A DNA stretch of 64,000 nt from Hyphomicrobiaceae bacterium (GCA_022842785.1 JALHOW010000005.1:62001-126000), one strand, 5' to 3'; shown: positions 47,945 to 57,732, numbered from the stretch's first letter. Notes: a model not told the origin generated them from the sequence alone. Program-made: numbers and translations.

Positions 47945-48751
47945 TTGATTTACGCGCGTGCTCGCATCACGAGGCCCGGTGCATGGTGGTCGTGCGGGAC
48001 GAAGGCACCGGCCTGGATCCTCGCTCTTGCCTTGGCGATCGGCGCCGGCGCTACCAACGCGCACGCGGGTGAACCCGAAGTCGGGACAACGGTCCTCGCG
48101 AAGCCGACGGTTCTCGGCATACAAGGTACTGATGAGCGGCCGCTCAAGGCAGGATCGCGCGTTCATCGCAATGAGTTGGTCCGCACCGGCCCCAACGCGC
48201 AAGTCGAGCTCAGTCTCGACGACAACACCAAGCTCGCGCTCGGCCCCGACGCCGAGCTTCGTCTCGACGAGTTCGTCGTGGCACAGGGCGATGGTGCGAG
48301 ATCGATAGCGGTCAGGCTACTCAAGGGAACGCTGCGATTTCTCACCGGGCGCCACTCGAGCGAGAGTTACAGAATCGAAACACCCGCGGCGACCATCGGC
48401 GTTCGCGGCACGATCTTCGATGTCTATGTCGCACCCGACGGAGACACGTTCGTTCTTCTGTATCAGGGAAAGGTCGAGGTGTGCTCCAGCACCCGCTCCT
48501 GCCAGACTCACCTCCATATCGGGCGCGTCATCCATGCGACACCTCTGGGTGTCGTTTCTCGTCCCATGAAATGGACAGAGAATCTTGTCCGCGGCGTAGG
48601 GGTAAGGCAGGCTTTCCCGTTCGTCGGCCAGAGGCTGGCCGTGGACCCAAGACCTCGTCTCACATATGGGGCTATTTCGGAGGAGGTCGGCGTGCTCAAG
48701 GAAGGTGGCAAAACCATCGAGCGAACCATCAAGAAGATTTCGCCGTTCTGA
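47945..48751 (+). CDS. FecR-domain-containing exported protein
   Basis: LVRTGPNAQVELSLDDNTKLALGPDAELRLDEFV...TPAATIGVRGTIFDVYV. Probable TTG start behind GGGAGG. Confidence 0.87.
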   Translation: MIYARARITRPGAWWSCGTKAPAWILALALAIGAGATNAHAGEPEVGTTVLAKPTVLGIQGTDERPLKAGSRVHRNELVRTGPNAQVELSLDDNTKLALGPDAELRLDEFVVAQGDGARSIAVRLLKGTLRFLTGRHSSESYRIETPAATIGVRGTIFDVYVAPDGDTFVLLYQGKVEVCSSTRSCQTHLHIGRVIHATPLGVVSRPMKWTENLVRGVGVRQAFPFVGQRLAVDPRPRLTYGAISEEVGVLKEGGKTIERTIKKISPF

Positions 48752-48894
48752 CGGATCGGCGCAATGCCTCGCAGCGAGCGCTGCAGGTTGCTCTTGCCCC
48801 AAAGTCCATGGATCTGATTTCGGCCGATTGCCGCGCGCGCGGAATACTTCGGGCGTAATGACAAGCGCAACGCGCGCACGGGAAGGAAATTTAG

Positions 48895-49578
48895 ATGCCC
48901 TGGGTGGATATCCTCGGTTACTTCGGCGCATCGCTCACGCTTTGCGTCTACTCCATGAAGAGGATGATTCCGCTTCGCATCGTAGGGATCTGCGCCAATA
49001 TCGTCTTCGTGGTCTATGGGTTTCTGGGGGCCGTGTATCCCCAGATGGTGCTGCACGGCATTCTGCTGCCCATCAATGCCTACCGATTACGCGAGATGCA
49101 TATCCTCGTGCGCAAGGTGAAGGCCGCGGCGGACAGCGATCTCAACATGGAATGGCTCAAGCCGCACATGAGCAGGCGCACAGTTCAGCGTGGCGATGTT
49201 CTCTTCCGCAAGAATGATACCTCGTCGGACATGTTCTATACGGTGTCGGGCCGCTACCGCTTGAGCGAGATCGGACAGGACGTGGAGCCTGGCCAGTTGA
49301 TCGGTGAGCTTGGCCTCATCGCGCCGGACAACAAGCGCACGCTCACATTCGAATGCATCGAGGACGGTGACCTGCTCGTCATCAGCTACGATCACGTCAA
49401 GCAGCTCTATTTCCAGAACCCCGAGTTCGGCTTCTACTTCCTCCAGCTCACGAGCCAGCGTCTCTTCAAGGATATCGAGCGGCTGCGGGCGGCAGAAACG
49501 CCGGTGGCCGACGGAGATCTCTCGCGCGCTGCCGATGCGAGCGATCCGATGTCCATCAAGGCGATTGGCCCGGGATAG
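48895..49578 (+). CDS. membrane protein (YgjV-like N-term) with cyclic-nucleotide-binding domain
   Basis: N-term TM region; cNMP-type MSRRTVQRGDVLFRKNDTSSDMFYTVSGRYRL...PGQLIGELGLIAPDNKRTLTFECIEDGDLLVISYD. Confidence 0.82.
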   Translation: MPWVDILGYFGASLTLCVYSMKRMIPLRIVGICANIVFVVYGFLGAVYPQMVLHGILLPINAYRLREMHILVRKVKAAADSDLNMEWLKPHMSRRTVQRGDVLFRKNDTSSDMFYTVSGRYRLSEIGQDVEPGQLIGELGLIAPDNKRTLTFECIEDGDLLVISYDHVKQLYFQNPEFGFYFLQLTSQRLFKDIERLRAAETPVADGDLSRAADASDPMSIKAIGPG

Positions 49579-49799
49579 CTTCGAGCGCCGTCCGCGACAT
49601 CTTCATATTCTCATCGCGCGCTGACAGCAGCCGAGCCGATCAGGTCGGCTGGCGCCGTGGGACTGCGCGAACTGCGCGGTTAGCCTTGAGGATTGCCGGC
49701 TTCAGCCAGCCCTTCCGCCGCCTGTTGCCCATATGCAACCATAGACCTCCAAAAGTTGCCCCTACGCACCGAGGGGCCTGCCCCCGCACATCCCGAGCC

Positions 49800-49821
49800 T
49801 GTTAATAAATTGTTAATAAAT
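49800..49821. repeat. 2 x 11-bp AT-rich direct repeat TGTTAATAAAT
   Basis: Perfect tandem copies directly upstream of the outer-membrane protein gene. Confidence 0.9.
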
Positions 49822-49840
49822 TGTGGGGGGAGTGTGTGTA

Positions 49841-50578
49841 GTGCGTGGATTTTTGCGTTCAGTCCTTGTTGCGTTCGCGATATTTTGCGGCCTCACCGCC
49901 CTGACACCGGCCAGCGCCGGAAATGAGCAGTCTCCAGGCGTTTCGATCGATTGGTCCGGCCTTTATGTCGGCCTGCACGGCGGCTACGGCTGGTCGAAGC
50001 AGGACACCGGCCTCGGCTCCGACATCAACGTCGATGGCTGGCTCGCCGGCGGACATGTCGGCCTTCAGCGGCAGTTCGACCGCTGGGTCCTCGGCATCGA
50101 GGCCTCGATCACTGGCGGTGACCTCGAAGGTAGCAAGGCGATCGCTGGCATGGCGGACGTCAAGGCGACTGTGAGCGACATCCTCATGATCACCGGTCGG
50201 CTCGGCTACGCATGGCGCGATCGGCTGTTCTACGTAAAGGGCGGCTACGCCTCTGCCGATGTCGATCTCAGCATCTCGACGTTCGGAGGCTCCTTCTCCG
50301 GTAGCTCGCGTGTAGACGGCTGGACGGCGGGCTTCGGCGTCGAGCGCCAGATTGCCCACAACGTCAGTATCGGCCTCGAATACAATTACATCGATCTCGG
50401 CGCGAAGAGCTTCACTTTCGCCGGCAGTGGCGGTCCCCTGAGCCTGGCCGCGACGACAGCCTACTGTCCGCCGCCGCGGCCCGTGTCAGGTAGCTTTGAT
50501 CCCGACGGTCTTCACACCGTCCTCGCGCGCGTGAGCTTCCGACTTGGCAGCGAGCCGGAGCACGTGCCCTACAAGTGA
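49841..50578 (+). CDS. outer membrane beta-barrel protein (Omp25/porin-like)
   Basis: Signal peptide; DWSGLYVGLHGGYGWSKQD...GLQRQFDRWVLGIEASI...; C-terminal LARVSFRLG. GTG start inferred. Confidence 0.87.
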   Translation: MRGFLRSVLVAFAIFCGLTALTPASAGNEQSPGVSIDWSGLYVGLHGGYGWSKQDTGLGSDINVDGWLAGGHVGLQRQFDRWVLGIEASITGGDLEGSKAIAGMADVKATVSDILMITGRLGYAWRDRLFYVKGGYASADVDLSISTFGGSFSGSSRVDGWTAGFGVERQIAHNVSIGLEYNYIDLGAKSFTFAGSGGPLSLAATTAYCPPPRPVSGSFDPDGLHTVLARVSFRLGSEPEHVPYK

Positions 50579-50601
50579 TGCGCGAAGCCCGGTCGAGCAA
50601 A

Positions 50602-50636
50602 AGCCAGCGACGCAGATGCGCCGCTGGCTCTTCTTA
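50602..50636 (+). terminator. rho-independent-type terminator
   Basis: AGCCAGCG...CGCTGGCT followed by CTTCTTAT, after the Omp stop. Confidence 0.7.
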
Positions 50637-50662
50637 TGCTTGGTGACACATGCACTCGAGCA

Positions 50663-51760
50663 TTAGTCCTCAACTATGAGAACGACCTCATCCGTCGCGG
50701 GATCCACGATCGCTATGTCGTCCTGATAGACGAAGTAACGGTAGTCTCGGAGATCGGGATAGCGGTCGATGACGACGTTCGGCATGGGTAGAAGCGCAAC
50801 CCCCTGCGGGATTGTCATGCCGACGGTAACGCCGCCAATGCCGAGCCTGATGGACGCACCGCGATCAATGTGCTCGCGCACGAATACGCGATCCGGCGCC
50901 GCGAGCGTGAGACGGCGATCGGATCGTCCCGCTGCGCGGCTGCCACCCGAGGTGATGACCGCGACCACCGCGAAACTCGCCGGGTCGACGATGACGATCT
51001 CGTCGCCCACGTAAACGTAGCTATAACCACGATACGCAGGCACGACCTCGACGATGTCGACTGGCAGCGTATGCAGCGTCACACCGCGCGGTACGCTGGC
51101 ACCGACGCGGATGTCGAAATTGACGTTCGTTACGCGATTGCGTTCCGCGCCCGAGCGAGAGAAGCGCTCGCGTACATTAGTGCGCTGCTGCTCCGAGAGC
51201 TGCGCCCGGCTATCCCGATCGGGTCGAGCACCCTGACGCTGGCGGTCGCCATCCTTGCTACGGTCACGCTCCGCCTGCCCCGGGCGATCACCGCGCTGAT
51301 CCTGACCGGTGCGTGAGCGTTCTTTCCGCTCATCCTGACGAAGCTCGTTGGCTCGCTTACCATCGTCCTTGCCCTCACCGGATGCGCGCGGCGTTCGCTT
51401 CTGATCGTCCTTCGTGTCGCTGCGGTCCTGCTTGGGTTGTTTCGTGCGCTCATCGCTGCGCTGCGCGGCACCTGGTTGTCTCTCCGAGGGCCGCTCGGCC
51501 GAGCCACCTTTGGGGCGCACGGTCTCGCCGGCCTCACCGCTGCGCCCAGGCTGTTCGGGCCGCCCCTCGCGCGCGGCATTACCGGCGCCGGATTCCGGCT
51601 CCTTTTGCTGTGTCTGTGGATTCTGCTGTGTCTGCGGAGCGGTGCTCCCGCCCGGAGATGATCCACCACCGCCAGAACCGCCGGTTTGGGCGACGGCTGC
51701 GCCACCCATGGCAACAACGAGGGCGCACACTGAGGCCGTGCGCAGAAGCTCTTGCATCAT
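50663..51760 (-). CDS. DUF1236-like exported protein with long disordered charged region
   Basis: Two copies of VG[AV].[VI]P[RQ]GV.L..[LM]P...[VI]....P..R.Y.Y...D[ED]I.IVDP; about 150-aa Q/R/G/E/D-rich linker. Confidence 0.8.
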   Translation of the reverse strand: MMQELLRTASVCALVVAMGGAAVAQTGGSGGGGSSPGGSTAPQTQQNPQTQQKEPESGAGNAAREGRPEQPGRSGEAGETVRPKGGSAERPSERQPGAAQRSDERTKQPKQDRSDTKDDQKRTPRASGEGKDDGKRANELRQDERKERSRTGQDQRGDRPGQAERDRSKDGDRQRQGARPDRDSRAQLSEQQRTNVRERFSRSGAERNRVTNVNFDIRVGASVPRGVTLHTLPVDIVEVVPAYRGYSYVYVGDEIVIVDPASFAVVAVITSGGSRAAGRSDRRLTLAAPDRVFVREHIDRGASIRLGIGGVTVGMTIPQGVALLPMPNVVIDRYPDLRDYRYFVYQDDIAIVDPATDEVVLIVED

Positions 51761-51967
51761 GACGATCTCCTTTGCTCGTCAAATTACATATCCACGACCA
51801 ATCCCATGAGCGGTGGATAGTTCCGCAGACACACCACGCAGCGACCGGATACGCGTGGAGAAACAGCATCGCCAAACATGCCGGCGGATTGATGCAGTAC
51901 GGACCGTCCGCACGCGATTGCCTGTATCGTGCCGCGTGCTAACCTCTCCGCGTCCAGGGAGGTGCAC

Positions 51968-52630
51968 GTGGCGACATTCGACGATCTCAAGCGGAGTTGC
52001 GAAGACGACTGGCGAGCCTACTGCCAGCATCAATTCATTCGTGAGCTCGGTGCCGGCACGCTCGCGCGAGATGCCTTCCGGCACTATCTCGAACAGGACT
52101 ATCTCTTCCTGGTCCACTTCGCGCGCGCCTATGGGCTCGCCGTGTACAAGAGCCGCAACATCGCCGACCTCAGGCGCGCGCTCGACAGTTTGAAGGCAAT
52201 CGTCGATGTCGAGATGGGGCTGCATATTCAATACTGCGCCGGCTGGGGAATAACGGAAGGCGACCTCATGGCGCTCCCCGAAGCGCGCGCGACCATGGCG
52301 TATACGCGCTACGTGCTCGACGCTGGCAACCGTGGCGATCTCGTCGACCTCCACGTCGCACTCGCGCCGTGCCTGATCGGTTATGCCGAGATCGCGACGT
52401 GGCTCAATTCTCAGCCGTTTGTCGTTCGCGAGGGCAATCCCTATTCAAATTGGATCGCGATGTACGCGAGCGACGAATTCCAGGCAGCCGCCGCCGGCGA
52501 AAGGGCATGGCTCGACGAACACCTTGCGACGGTGACGCCTAAGCGCTTCACCGAGCTGGCAACGATATTCAAGGATGCAACACGCCTCGAAATCGACTTC
52601 TGGCAAATGGGCCTGGACCGTCGCCTCTGA
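51968..52630 (+). CDS. TenA family protein (thiaminase II-like)
   Basis: HQFIRELGAGTLARDAFRHYLEQDYLFLVHFARAYGLAVYKS; C-term IDFWQMGL. Confidence 0.88.
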   Translation: MATFDDLKRSCEDDWRAYCQHQFIRELGAGTLARDAFRHYLEQDYLFLVHFARAYGLAVYKSRNIADLRRALDSLKAIVDVEMGLHIQYCAGWGITEGDLMALPEARATMAYTRYVLDAGNRGDLVDLHVALAPCLIGYAEIATWLNSQPFVVREGNPYSNWIAMYASDEFQAAAAGERAWLDEHLATVTPKRFTELATIFKDATRLEIDFWQMGLDRRL

Positions 52631-52645
52631 TTGCGCGCGCTCACT

Positions 52646-53992
52646 TCACAAGTGCAGTCGCTCCTCGCCCGGCCAACTACGGCTTAAGAGCGCGAGGAGG
52701 ATCAAGGCCCCGACAAGGAGCGTCGACTGTGCGATGTTCATGGGCGTCGCGGCGAGGATGTTGGTCACCGGCACGTACAGGGCGATCAAGATGAAGCTCG
52801 CGGCGAGCCAAACAAGGTGCCGGCAGTTGCCTGTTGCGAGCAGCAGCGCAAACATGGGCAATGTAATGCCATAGTGGTGCTCCCAGGCGACTGGCGACGC
52901 GAGTGTAATGCAAAGTCCCATGATGGCGAAGTCGCGTGCCCGACCGGATTCGCTTTCGGGCGTACGGGCAAGGAAGCCAAGCAAAAGGAAGAACGCGGCA
53001 GCGGCGAGCGTCGTCCCACGGACCCAGAGATTGTAGGGCGCGCGACTGCTGAAATCGACGCTGTTGTAGTTCGCCGGATCGCTCAGGCTGAGCAGGCGAT
53101 TGAGCACACCATTCACGGATTGGTTCGGATAGTAGAGTTCGCCGCTCTCGGAGAGCACGCGCAACACGCGGAAATAGTCGAGGTGATTGGCGAGGCCGTA
53201 GACCGCCAACGATATGGCCAAGCCGACGGCCAACGTGAGCGCGAAAGCCACGGCGAAAGACAGTTCGCGCCGAAGTGCCGCCCACGCCAGAAACAACCCG
53301 AAATGCGGTTTGATGAGCGTTACAGCGCCGATCAGAAATCCGGAGGCCGCGCCTTGACCACGCGCCCACAAGAGAAGGGCCAGCGCGAAGACGGCATTGA
53401 TCCAGACCTGGATCTGACCAAGCGTATAGGCTTTGACGATCGGATAGAACGTCAGCGAGAGCCCAAGCACCGCGATCGCACGGAGCGCGACGAGCAGGCG
53501 CCTGTCATCCTGAAGTCCGGCCTGTCGCAGCAGGCGCTCGAGCAATGCGAACGTCGCTGCAAATCCGAGCGCGATGAACATCCACCCGAGCGCATCATTG
53601 ATCGTCAGCGTCTGGTAGATGGCGTGCTTGTTGGTTCTGACATAGTCGACGCCAGCGACATGCAGCATCCCCTCGAGCGCAAACAGCGACGAGAGCGGAT
53701 ACTGGAAGCGCTGCCCGCGATTGAAGAACAGCTCGGAGTAGACAGCGCCGGCATCAGGTGCGGCCTTGAGATAGTCGACGGCCGACATCATCACGCCCCA
53801 GGAATCGTCCACGCTTCGGCCGTGAAGCACATCCCAGGTGTGGTGAAGCGCCGTCTCGTTGTAGGGGGCAGGCGCAGCGGCCCATAGAACGACGTTCGGA
53901 GCAAGGACGCCGAGGAGCAAGAAGAGCCAAAGGCCGGCCGTCAGGGTCGTCGCGTTGAGATGAGCGCGCCGCACATCTTGCCGTGAACTCAA
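52646..53992 (-). CDS. GT87/DUF2029-like membrane glycosyltransferase
   Basis: Polytopic, ALLLWARGQGAASGFLIGAVTLIKPHFGLFLAWAALRR. Confidence 0.75.
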   Translation of the reverse strand: MSSRQDVRRAHLNATTLTAGLWLFLLLGVLAPNVVLWAAAPAPYNETALHHTWDVLHGRSVDDSWGVMMSAVDYLKAAPDAGAVYSELFFNRGQRFQYPLSSLFALEGMLHVAGVDYVRTNKHAIYQTLTINDALGWMFIALGFAATFALLERLLRQAGLQDDRRLLVALRAIAVLGLSLTFYPIVKAYTLGQIQVWINAVFALALLLWARGQGAASGFLIGAVTLIKPHFGLFLAWAALRRELSFAVAFALTLAVGLAISLAVYGLANHLDYFRVLRVLSESGELYYPNQSVNGVLNRLLSLSDPANYNSVDFSSRAPYNLWVRGTTLAAAAFFLLLGFLARTPESESGRARDFAIMGLCITLASPVAWEHHYGITLPMFALLLATGNCRHLVWLAASFILIALYVPVTNILAATPMNIAQSTLLVGALILLALLSRSWPGEERLHL

Positions 53993-53998
53993 CGGATC

Positions 53999-55231
53999 CT
54001 ACTCCAGCCTGTTCAGCGCCACTTCGAAGGCATCGAAGTTACGGAGCATCACGGGCAAAGGTGTGGCGACGCGGCGGTTCGCGATCACAGGAACACGCTG
54101 CTCGGAAAGCCCGCCGTGCGAGCGCAGTGGCTCGTCGAGGCCCGAGAGATCGTGCCGGTCTGGTGACGTGCCGAGCACTTTCTCGCGCTCCGAGATCACG
54201 ACGATATCGCCGATGCGGTCGGGCGGCAGCGCGAACTGCTTGCATGCGATGTCCTTCGCGCAGGCCATCTCGATGCCATCCAGCTCCCAGAGACGCTCAA
54301 GAAGACCGGGTACCGCGGCAACATCCGGAACATGCACCGTTGCAAAGCCACCGAGCGCGCCATGGTGCGCGACATAAGGATCGGTGATCGGCAGGATGAC
54401 GCGTGCCACACCAGCGCCGAGCCACTCGTCGAACAGGGTCTGAAGGTAGATGACGTCCGGCGCGCCGTCGGCCGTGTGCTTGTCGTTCATGCCATGATCG
54501 GCGGTCGCCAGGATCGTGCAGCCGAGCTTGTCGAGGGCTGCAAGATATCCGTCGATCATGCCGTAGAAGGCGTTGGCGACGGGCGTGCCCGGTCCGACCT
54601 TGTGCTGGATGTAGTCGGTCGTCGAGAGATACATGAGGTCGGGGCGAAAGCGCTCGGCGAGCTTGACGCCCGCAGCAAAGACGAACTCCGACAGATCGGC
54701 GGAATAGACCTCCGGCACGGGCTTGCCGACAAGTTCGAGAACGCCGTCGATTCCATTGGCGGCGCGCGTTGCCTTGTCGGCCCGCTCAGCCGAGAACGCG
54801 ATGGCTCGCCCGCTCGCGTAATCCAAGCCATTCGAAAGCAGCAGGCGCAGCTTGTCCTTCGCGGTCACCATGGCGACCTTGGCGCCTGCATCGTGGAATG
54901 CAGCGAGGATGGTCGGCGCGCGCAGAAAGACGGGATCGTTCATCATGACCTCGGCGCCGGCGGCCGGATCATAGAAGAAGTTGCCGCAAATGCCGTGCAC
55001 AGCCGGCGGGCGCCCCGTGATGATGGAGAGATTGTTCGGGTTGGTGAAGCTCGGGATCACGCTCTCGGCGTGCGTGTGCAGGCCATCGTGCATGAAACGA
55101 GCGAAGGTCGGGGCGACTCCGGCATCGATCGCAGCCTCGATGTAGCCGGGCTCCGAGCCATCGAGGCAGATGACGACGGTCGGCCGCTTCGGAAACCTGT
55201 AGCTGCGCCCATTACACGTGACTTCAGCCAT
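53999..55231 (-). CDS. phnA: phosphonoacetate hydrolase-like alkaline phosphatase superfamily enzyme
   Basis: VVICLDGSEPGYIEAAIDAG, PSFTNPNNLSIITGRPPAVHGICGNFFYDP, TTDYIQHKVGPGT, ATADHGMNDKH, LRSHGGLSEQ. Confidence 0.85.
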   Translation of the reverse strand: MAEVTCNGRSYRFPKRPTVVICLDGSEPGYIEAAIDAGVAPTFARFMHDGLHTHAESVIPSFTNPNNLSIITGRPPAVHGICGNFFYDPAAGAEVMMNDPVFLRAPTILAAFHDAGAKVAMVTAKDKLRLLLSNGLDYASGRAIAFSAERADKATRAANGIDGVLELVGKPVPEVYSADLSEFVFAAGVKLAERFRPDLMYLSTTDYIQHKVGPGTPVANAFYGMIDGYLAALDKLGCTILATADHGMNDKHTADGAPDVIYLQTLFDEWLGAGVARVILPITDPYVAHHGALGGFATVHVPDVAAVPGLLERLWELDGIEMACAKDIACKQFALPPDRIGDIVVISEREKVLGTSPDRHDLSGLDEPLRSHGGLSEQRVPVIANRRVATPLPVMLRNFDAFEVALNRLE

Positions 55232-55234
55232 GGG

Positions 55235-55570
55235 TCATTCCGCCTTCGCTGCTTGCTGCGCGAGCCGGGCATGAAAAGCCGCCTCGAAACGCCTGAGATT
55301 GTAGTCGTTCTTACCCCAGTCGAAGATCACCGTGCGGAGCGCGCTGTGGCTCGAGGCTTCGACGAGCGTACGCCCGCTGCCTGCCTCGCTCAGGCGCACG
55401 CTCATGATCTCACCGACGCTGCGCCAGTTGATCGGCGTGCGCGCGGTCACCATCAGGCCCTCGCGGCCGAACTTGTAGCAGCGCATGTCGGAGAGTGCGT
55501 GCACCATGGGCGCAAGCAGGTCGTCGGGAACGCCGTCGACCTCGAATGATACCTGCTTGCTGACCGCCAT
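55235..55570 (-). CDS. hypothetical protein (111 aa)
   Basis: MAVSKQVSFEVDGVPDDLLAPMVHALSDMRCYKFGREGLMVTARTPINW...; 4-bp gap to phnA-like gene. Confidence 0.7.
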   Translation of the reverse strand: MAVSKQVSFEVDGVPDDLLAPMVHALSDMRCYKFGREGLMVTARTPINWRSVGEIMSVRLSEAGSGRTLVEASSHSALRTVIFDWGKNDYNLRRFEAAFHARLAQQAAKAE

Positions 55571-55602
55571 CTTGCTCCCCAGATGCAGCGCTCAGCGGCG
55601 CC

Positions 55603-56526
55603 TCACTTGAAACCGGATTCCTTGGCCTTCAGCAGCGCAACCACAACCGAGTTGATTGGCGTCGCGATGCCGACCTTCGAGCCCTCGCGCGGGATCGCAC
55701 CGTTGATATTATCGACCTCGGCCCGCCGCCCGGCCAGATGATCGAGCAGCATGGACGGCCGCGCCCCCGGGATCTTCTGTCCGAACTCGCGCACATAACG
55801 CACGGGATCGTCGAAGTCGAGCGTGATGCCCTTCGCGCGCGCCACCTGATAGGCCTCGTGCGCGCAGGCGGCCGCAATGCTCCAGGCACTCGGGTTCGCC
55901 TGGAGTTCACCGACGCGAAGACCCGTCAGCGCGCTCGGACCGGAGTACGTGCAGTTGCAGATGAGCTTTTCCCAGATCATCTTGTGAATGTCGTCGAAGG
56001 TCAGGACCTTGAAGCCGCCCGACCGCCAGGCATTCGCGACGGCCTCGAGACGGTCCGTCATACCGCCGTCCATCTCGCCGAGGCGCAGGAATTCCATGCC
56101 ATTGTGATGAGCGTGGCCCGGGCCCTTCATGGAGGCGCCGAATCCGCCGACCACACCGAGCATGATGCGCTTGGAACCGACGACATCGGCGACAATGTCC
56201 GCACTGCCGAGACCGTTCTGGATAGCGAGGATGGGCGCATCGGGCTTGCCGATCCCAAGGGCTGCCTTGGCCGCCGCGCCAACGCCATCATACTTCGTCG
56301 CGACGATGACGAGGTCAGCGTCCTTCACGTCGGCGGGATTGGTCGTGGCGTTCATCCGCACCGTGCGGTCGCCCGACGCGCCCTCGACGCGCAGGCCGTT
56401 CTCGCGAATGGCGTCCACGTGCTCTTTCCACGTGTCGATCGCCCAGACATCATGCTTGCCCTGGTCGGCGAGCAGCGCGGCATACACCGAGCCCATGGCA
56501 CCGACACCGATGATCGCGATTTTCAT
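55603..56526 (-). CDS. 2-dehydropantoate 2-reductase family protein
   Basis: MKIAIIGVGAMGSVYAALLAD, KYDGVGAAAKAAL, AIQNGLGSADIV, WEKLICNCTYSGPSALTGLRVGEL. Confidence 0.88.
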   Translation of the reverse strand: MKIAIIGVGAMGSVYAALLADQGKHDVWAIDTWKEHVDAIRENGLRVEGASGDRTVRMNATTNPADVKDADLVIVATKYDGVGAAAKAALGIGKPDAPILAIQNGLGSADIVADVVGSKRIMLGVVGGFGASMKGPGHAHHNGMEFLRLGEMDGGMTDRLEAVANAWRSGGFKVLTFDDIHKMIWEKLICNCTYSGPSALTGLRVGELQANPSAWSIAAACAHEAYQVARAKGITLDFDDPVRYVREFGQKIPGARPSMLLDHLAGRRAEVDNINGAIPREGSKVGIATPINSVVVALLKAKESGFK

Positions 56527-56550
56527 GTGTTGCTGTCCGCTTCTTGGATC

Positions 56551-57732
56551 TTAGTAGCTGCGCGGCATGCCGAGCACGTTCTGGCCGACAAAAGCGAGAA
56601 CCATGTTCGTGGAGATCGGTGCCGTCTGATAGAGGCGCGCCTCGCGCCACTTGCGTTCGATACCGTACTCGCGGGCATAGCCGAAGCCGCCGAACGTCTG
56701 CAGGCATGCTTCGCCGGCCTTCCAGGCTGCGTCCGCTGCGAGCATCTTGCCGACGTTGGCTTCGGTGCCGCAGTCGCGTCCAGCTTCGAAGAGCGCTGCA
56801 CCGCGACGCACGACCAACTCGGCTGCCATCAGCTCGGCATAGGCGCGCGCAATCGGGAACTGCACACCCTGGTTCTTGCCGATCGGATTACCGAACACGA
56901 CACGCTCGTTGGCGTACTCCGTCGCGCGGCGAATGAAATACTTCGCATCACCAAGGCATTCCGACGAGATCAGCAGGCGCTCAGCATTCATGCTGGAGAG
57001 GATATAGCGGAAGCCCTTCCCCTCCTCGCCGATCAGCGCATCCGGCGGCACTTCGAGGTTGTCGAAGAAAACCTCACAGGTGTTGTGATTGATCATGGCG
57101 TCGATCTTATTGATCTCGACGCCGCGACCTTTGGCCTCGCGCAGATCGACGAGAAATACCGAGAGGCCATCCGTGCGCCGCTTCACCTGATCGACCGGCG
57201 TCGTGCGCGCGAGCAGCAGCATGAGATCGGAGTGGAGCACGCGGCTCGTCCAGACCTTCTGCCCATTCACGACATACTTGTTGCCGCGCTTCTCGGCGCG
57301 AGTCTTAAGCTGGGTCGTATCCGAACCCGTCGTCGGTTCGGTCACGCCGAAGGCCTGGAGACGCAGCTTGCCCGAGGCGATGTCGGGCAGGTACTTGCGC
57401 TTCTGCTCCTCCGAGCCGTGCTTGAGCACGGTGCCCATGGTGTACATCTGCGCGTGGCAGGCGGCGGCATTGCAGCCCGTCTCGTGGATGGTCTCCAGCA
57501 CGGCGCAACCGGCCGACAGCGGCAGGCCCGAGCCGCCGTACTCCTCCGGGATGAGGCAGCCGAGATAGCCGTCCGCTGTCAGCGCCTGCACGAACTCCGT
57601 TGGATACTCGGAGGCAGCGTCGAGCTTCATCCAGTAGTCGTTCGGGAAGCGCTCGCAGATGGCGCGGACACCCTCGCGGATCTCCGACCACTGCGGGTCG
57701 ATCGGCATCGTCAGCTCTTCGGAAGTCGTCAT
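56551..57732 (-). CDS. acyl-CoA dehydrogenase
   Basis: LQAFGVTEPTTGSDTTQLKTRAEKRGNKYVVNGQKVWTSR, LQTFGGFGYAREYGIERKWREARL. Confidence 0.92.
   Translation of the reverse strand: MTTSEELTMPIDPQWSEIREGVRAICERFPNDYWMKLDAASEYPTEFVQALTADGYLGCLIPEEYGGSGLPLSAGCAVLETIHETGCNAAACHAQMYTMGTVLKHGSEEQKRKYLPDIASGKLRLQAFGVTEPTTGSDTTQLKTRAEKRGNKYVVNGQKVWTSRVLHSDLMLLLARTTPVDQVKRRTDGLSVFLVDLREAKGRGVEINKIDAMINHNTCEVFFDNLEVPPDALIGEEGKGFRYILSSMNAERLLISSECLGDAKYFIRRATEYANERVVFGNPIGKNQGVQFPIARAYAELMAAELVVRRGAALFEAGRDCGTEANVGKMLAADAAWKAGEACLQTFGGFGYAREYGIERKWREARLYQTAPISTNMVLAFVGQNVLGMPRSY

Noticed and set aside
51850-51968. TPP riboswitch upstream of the TenA-like gene
   Set aside because: Looked for the conserved thi-box core and did not see it; leader is short.
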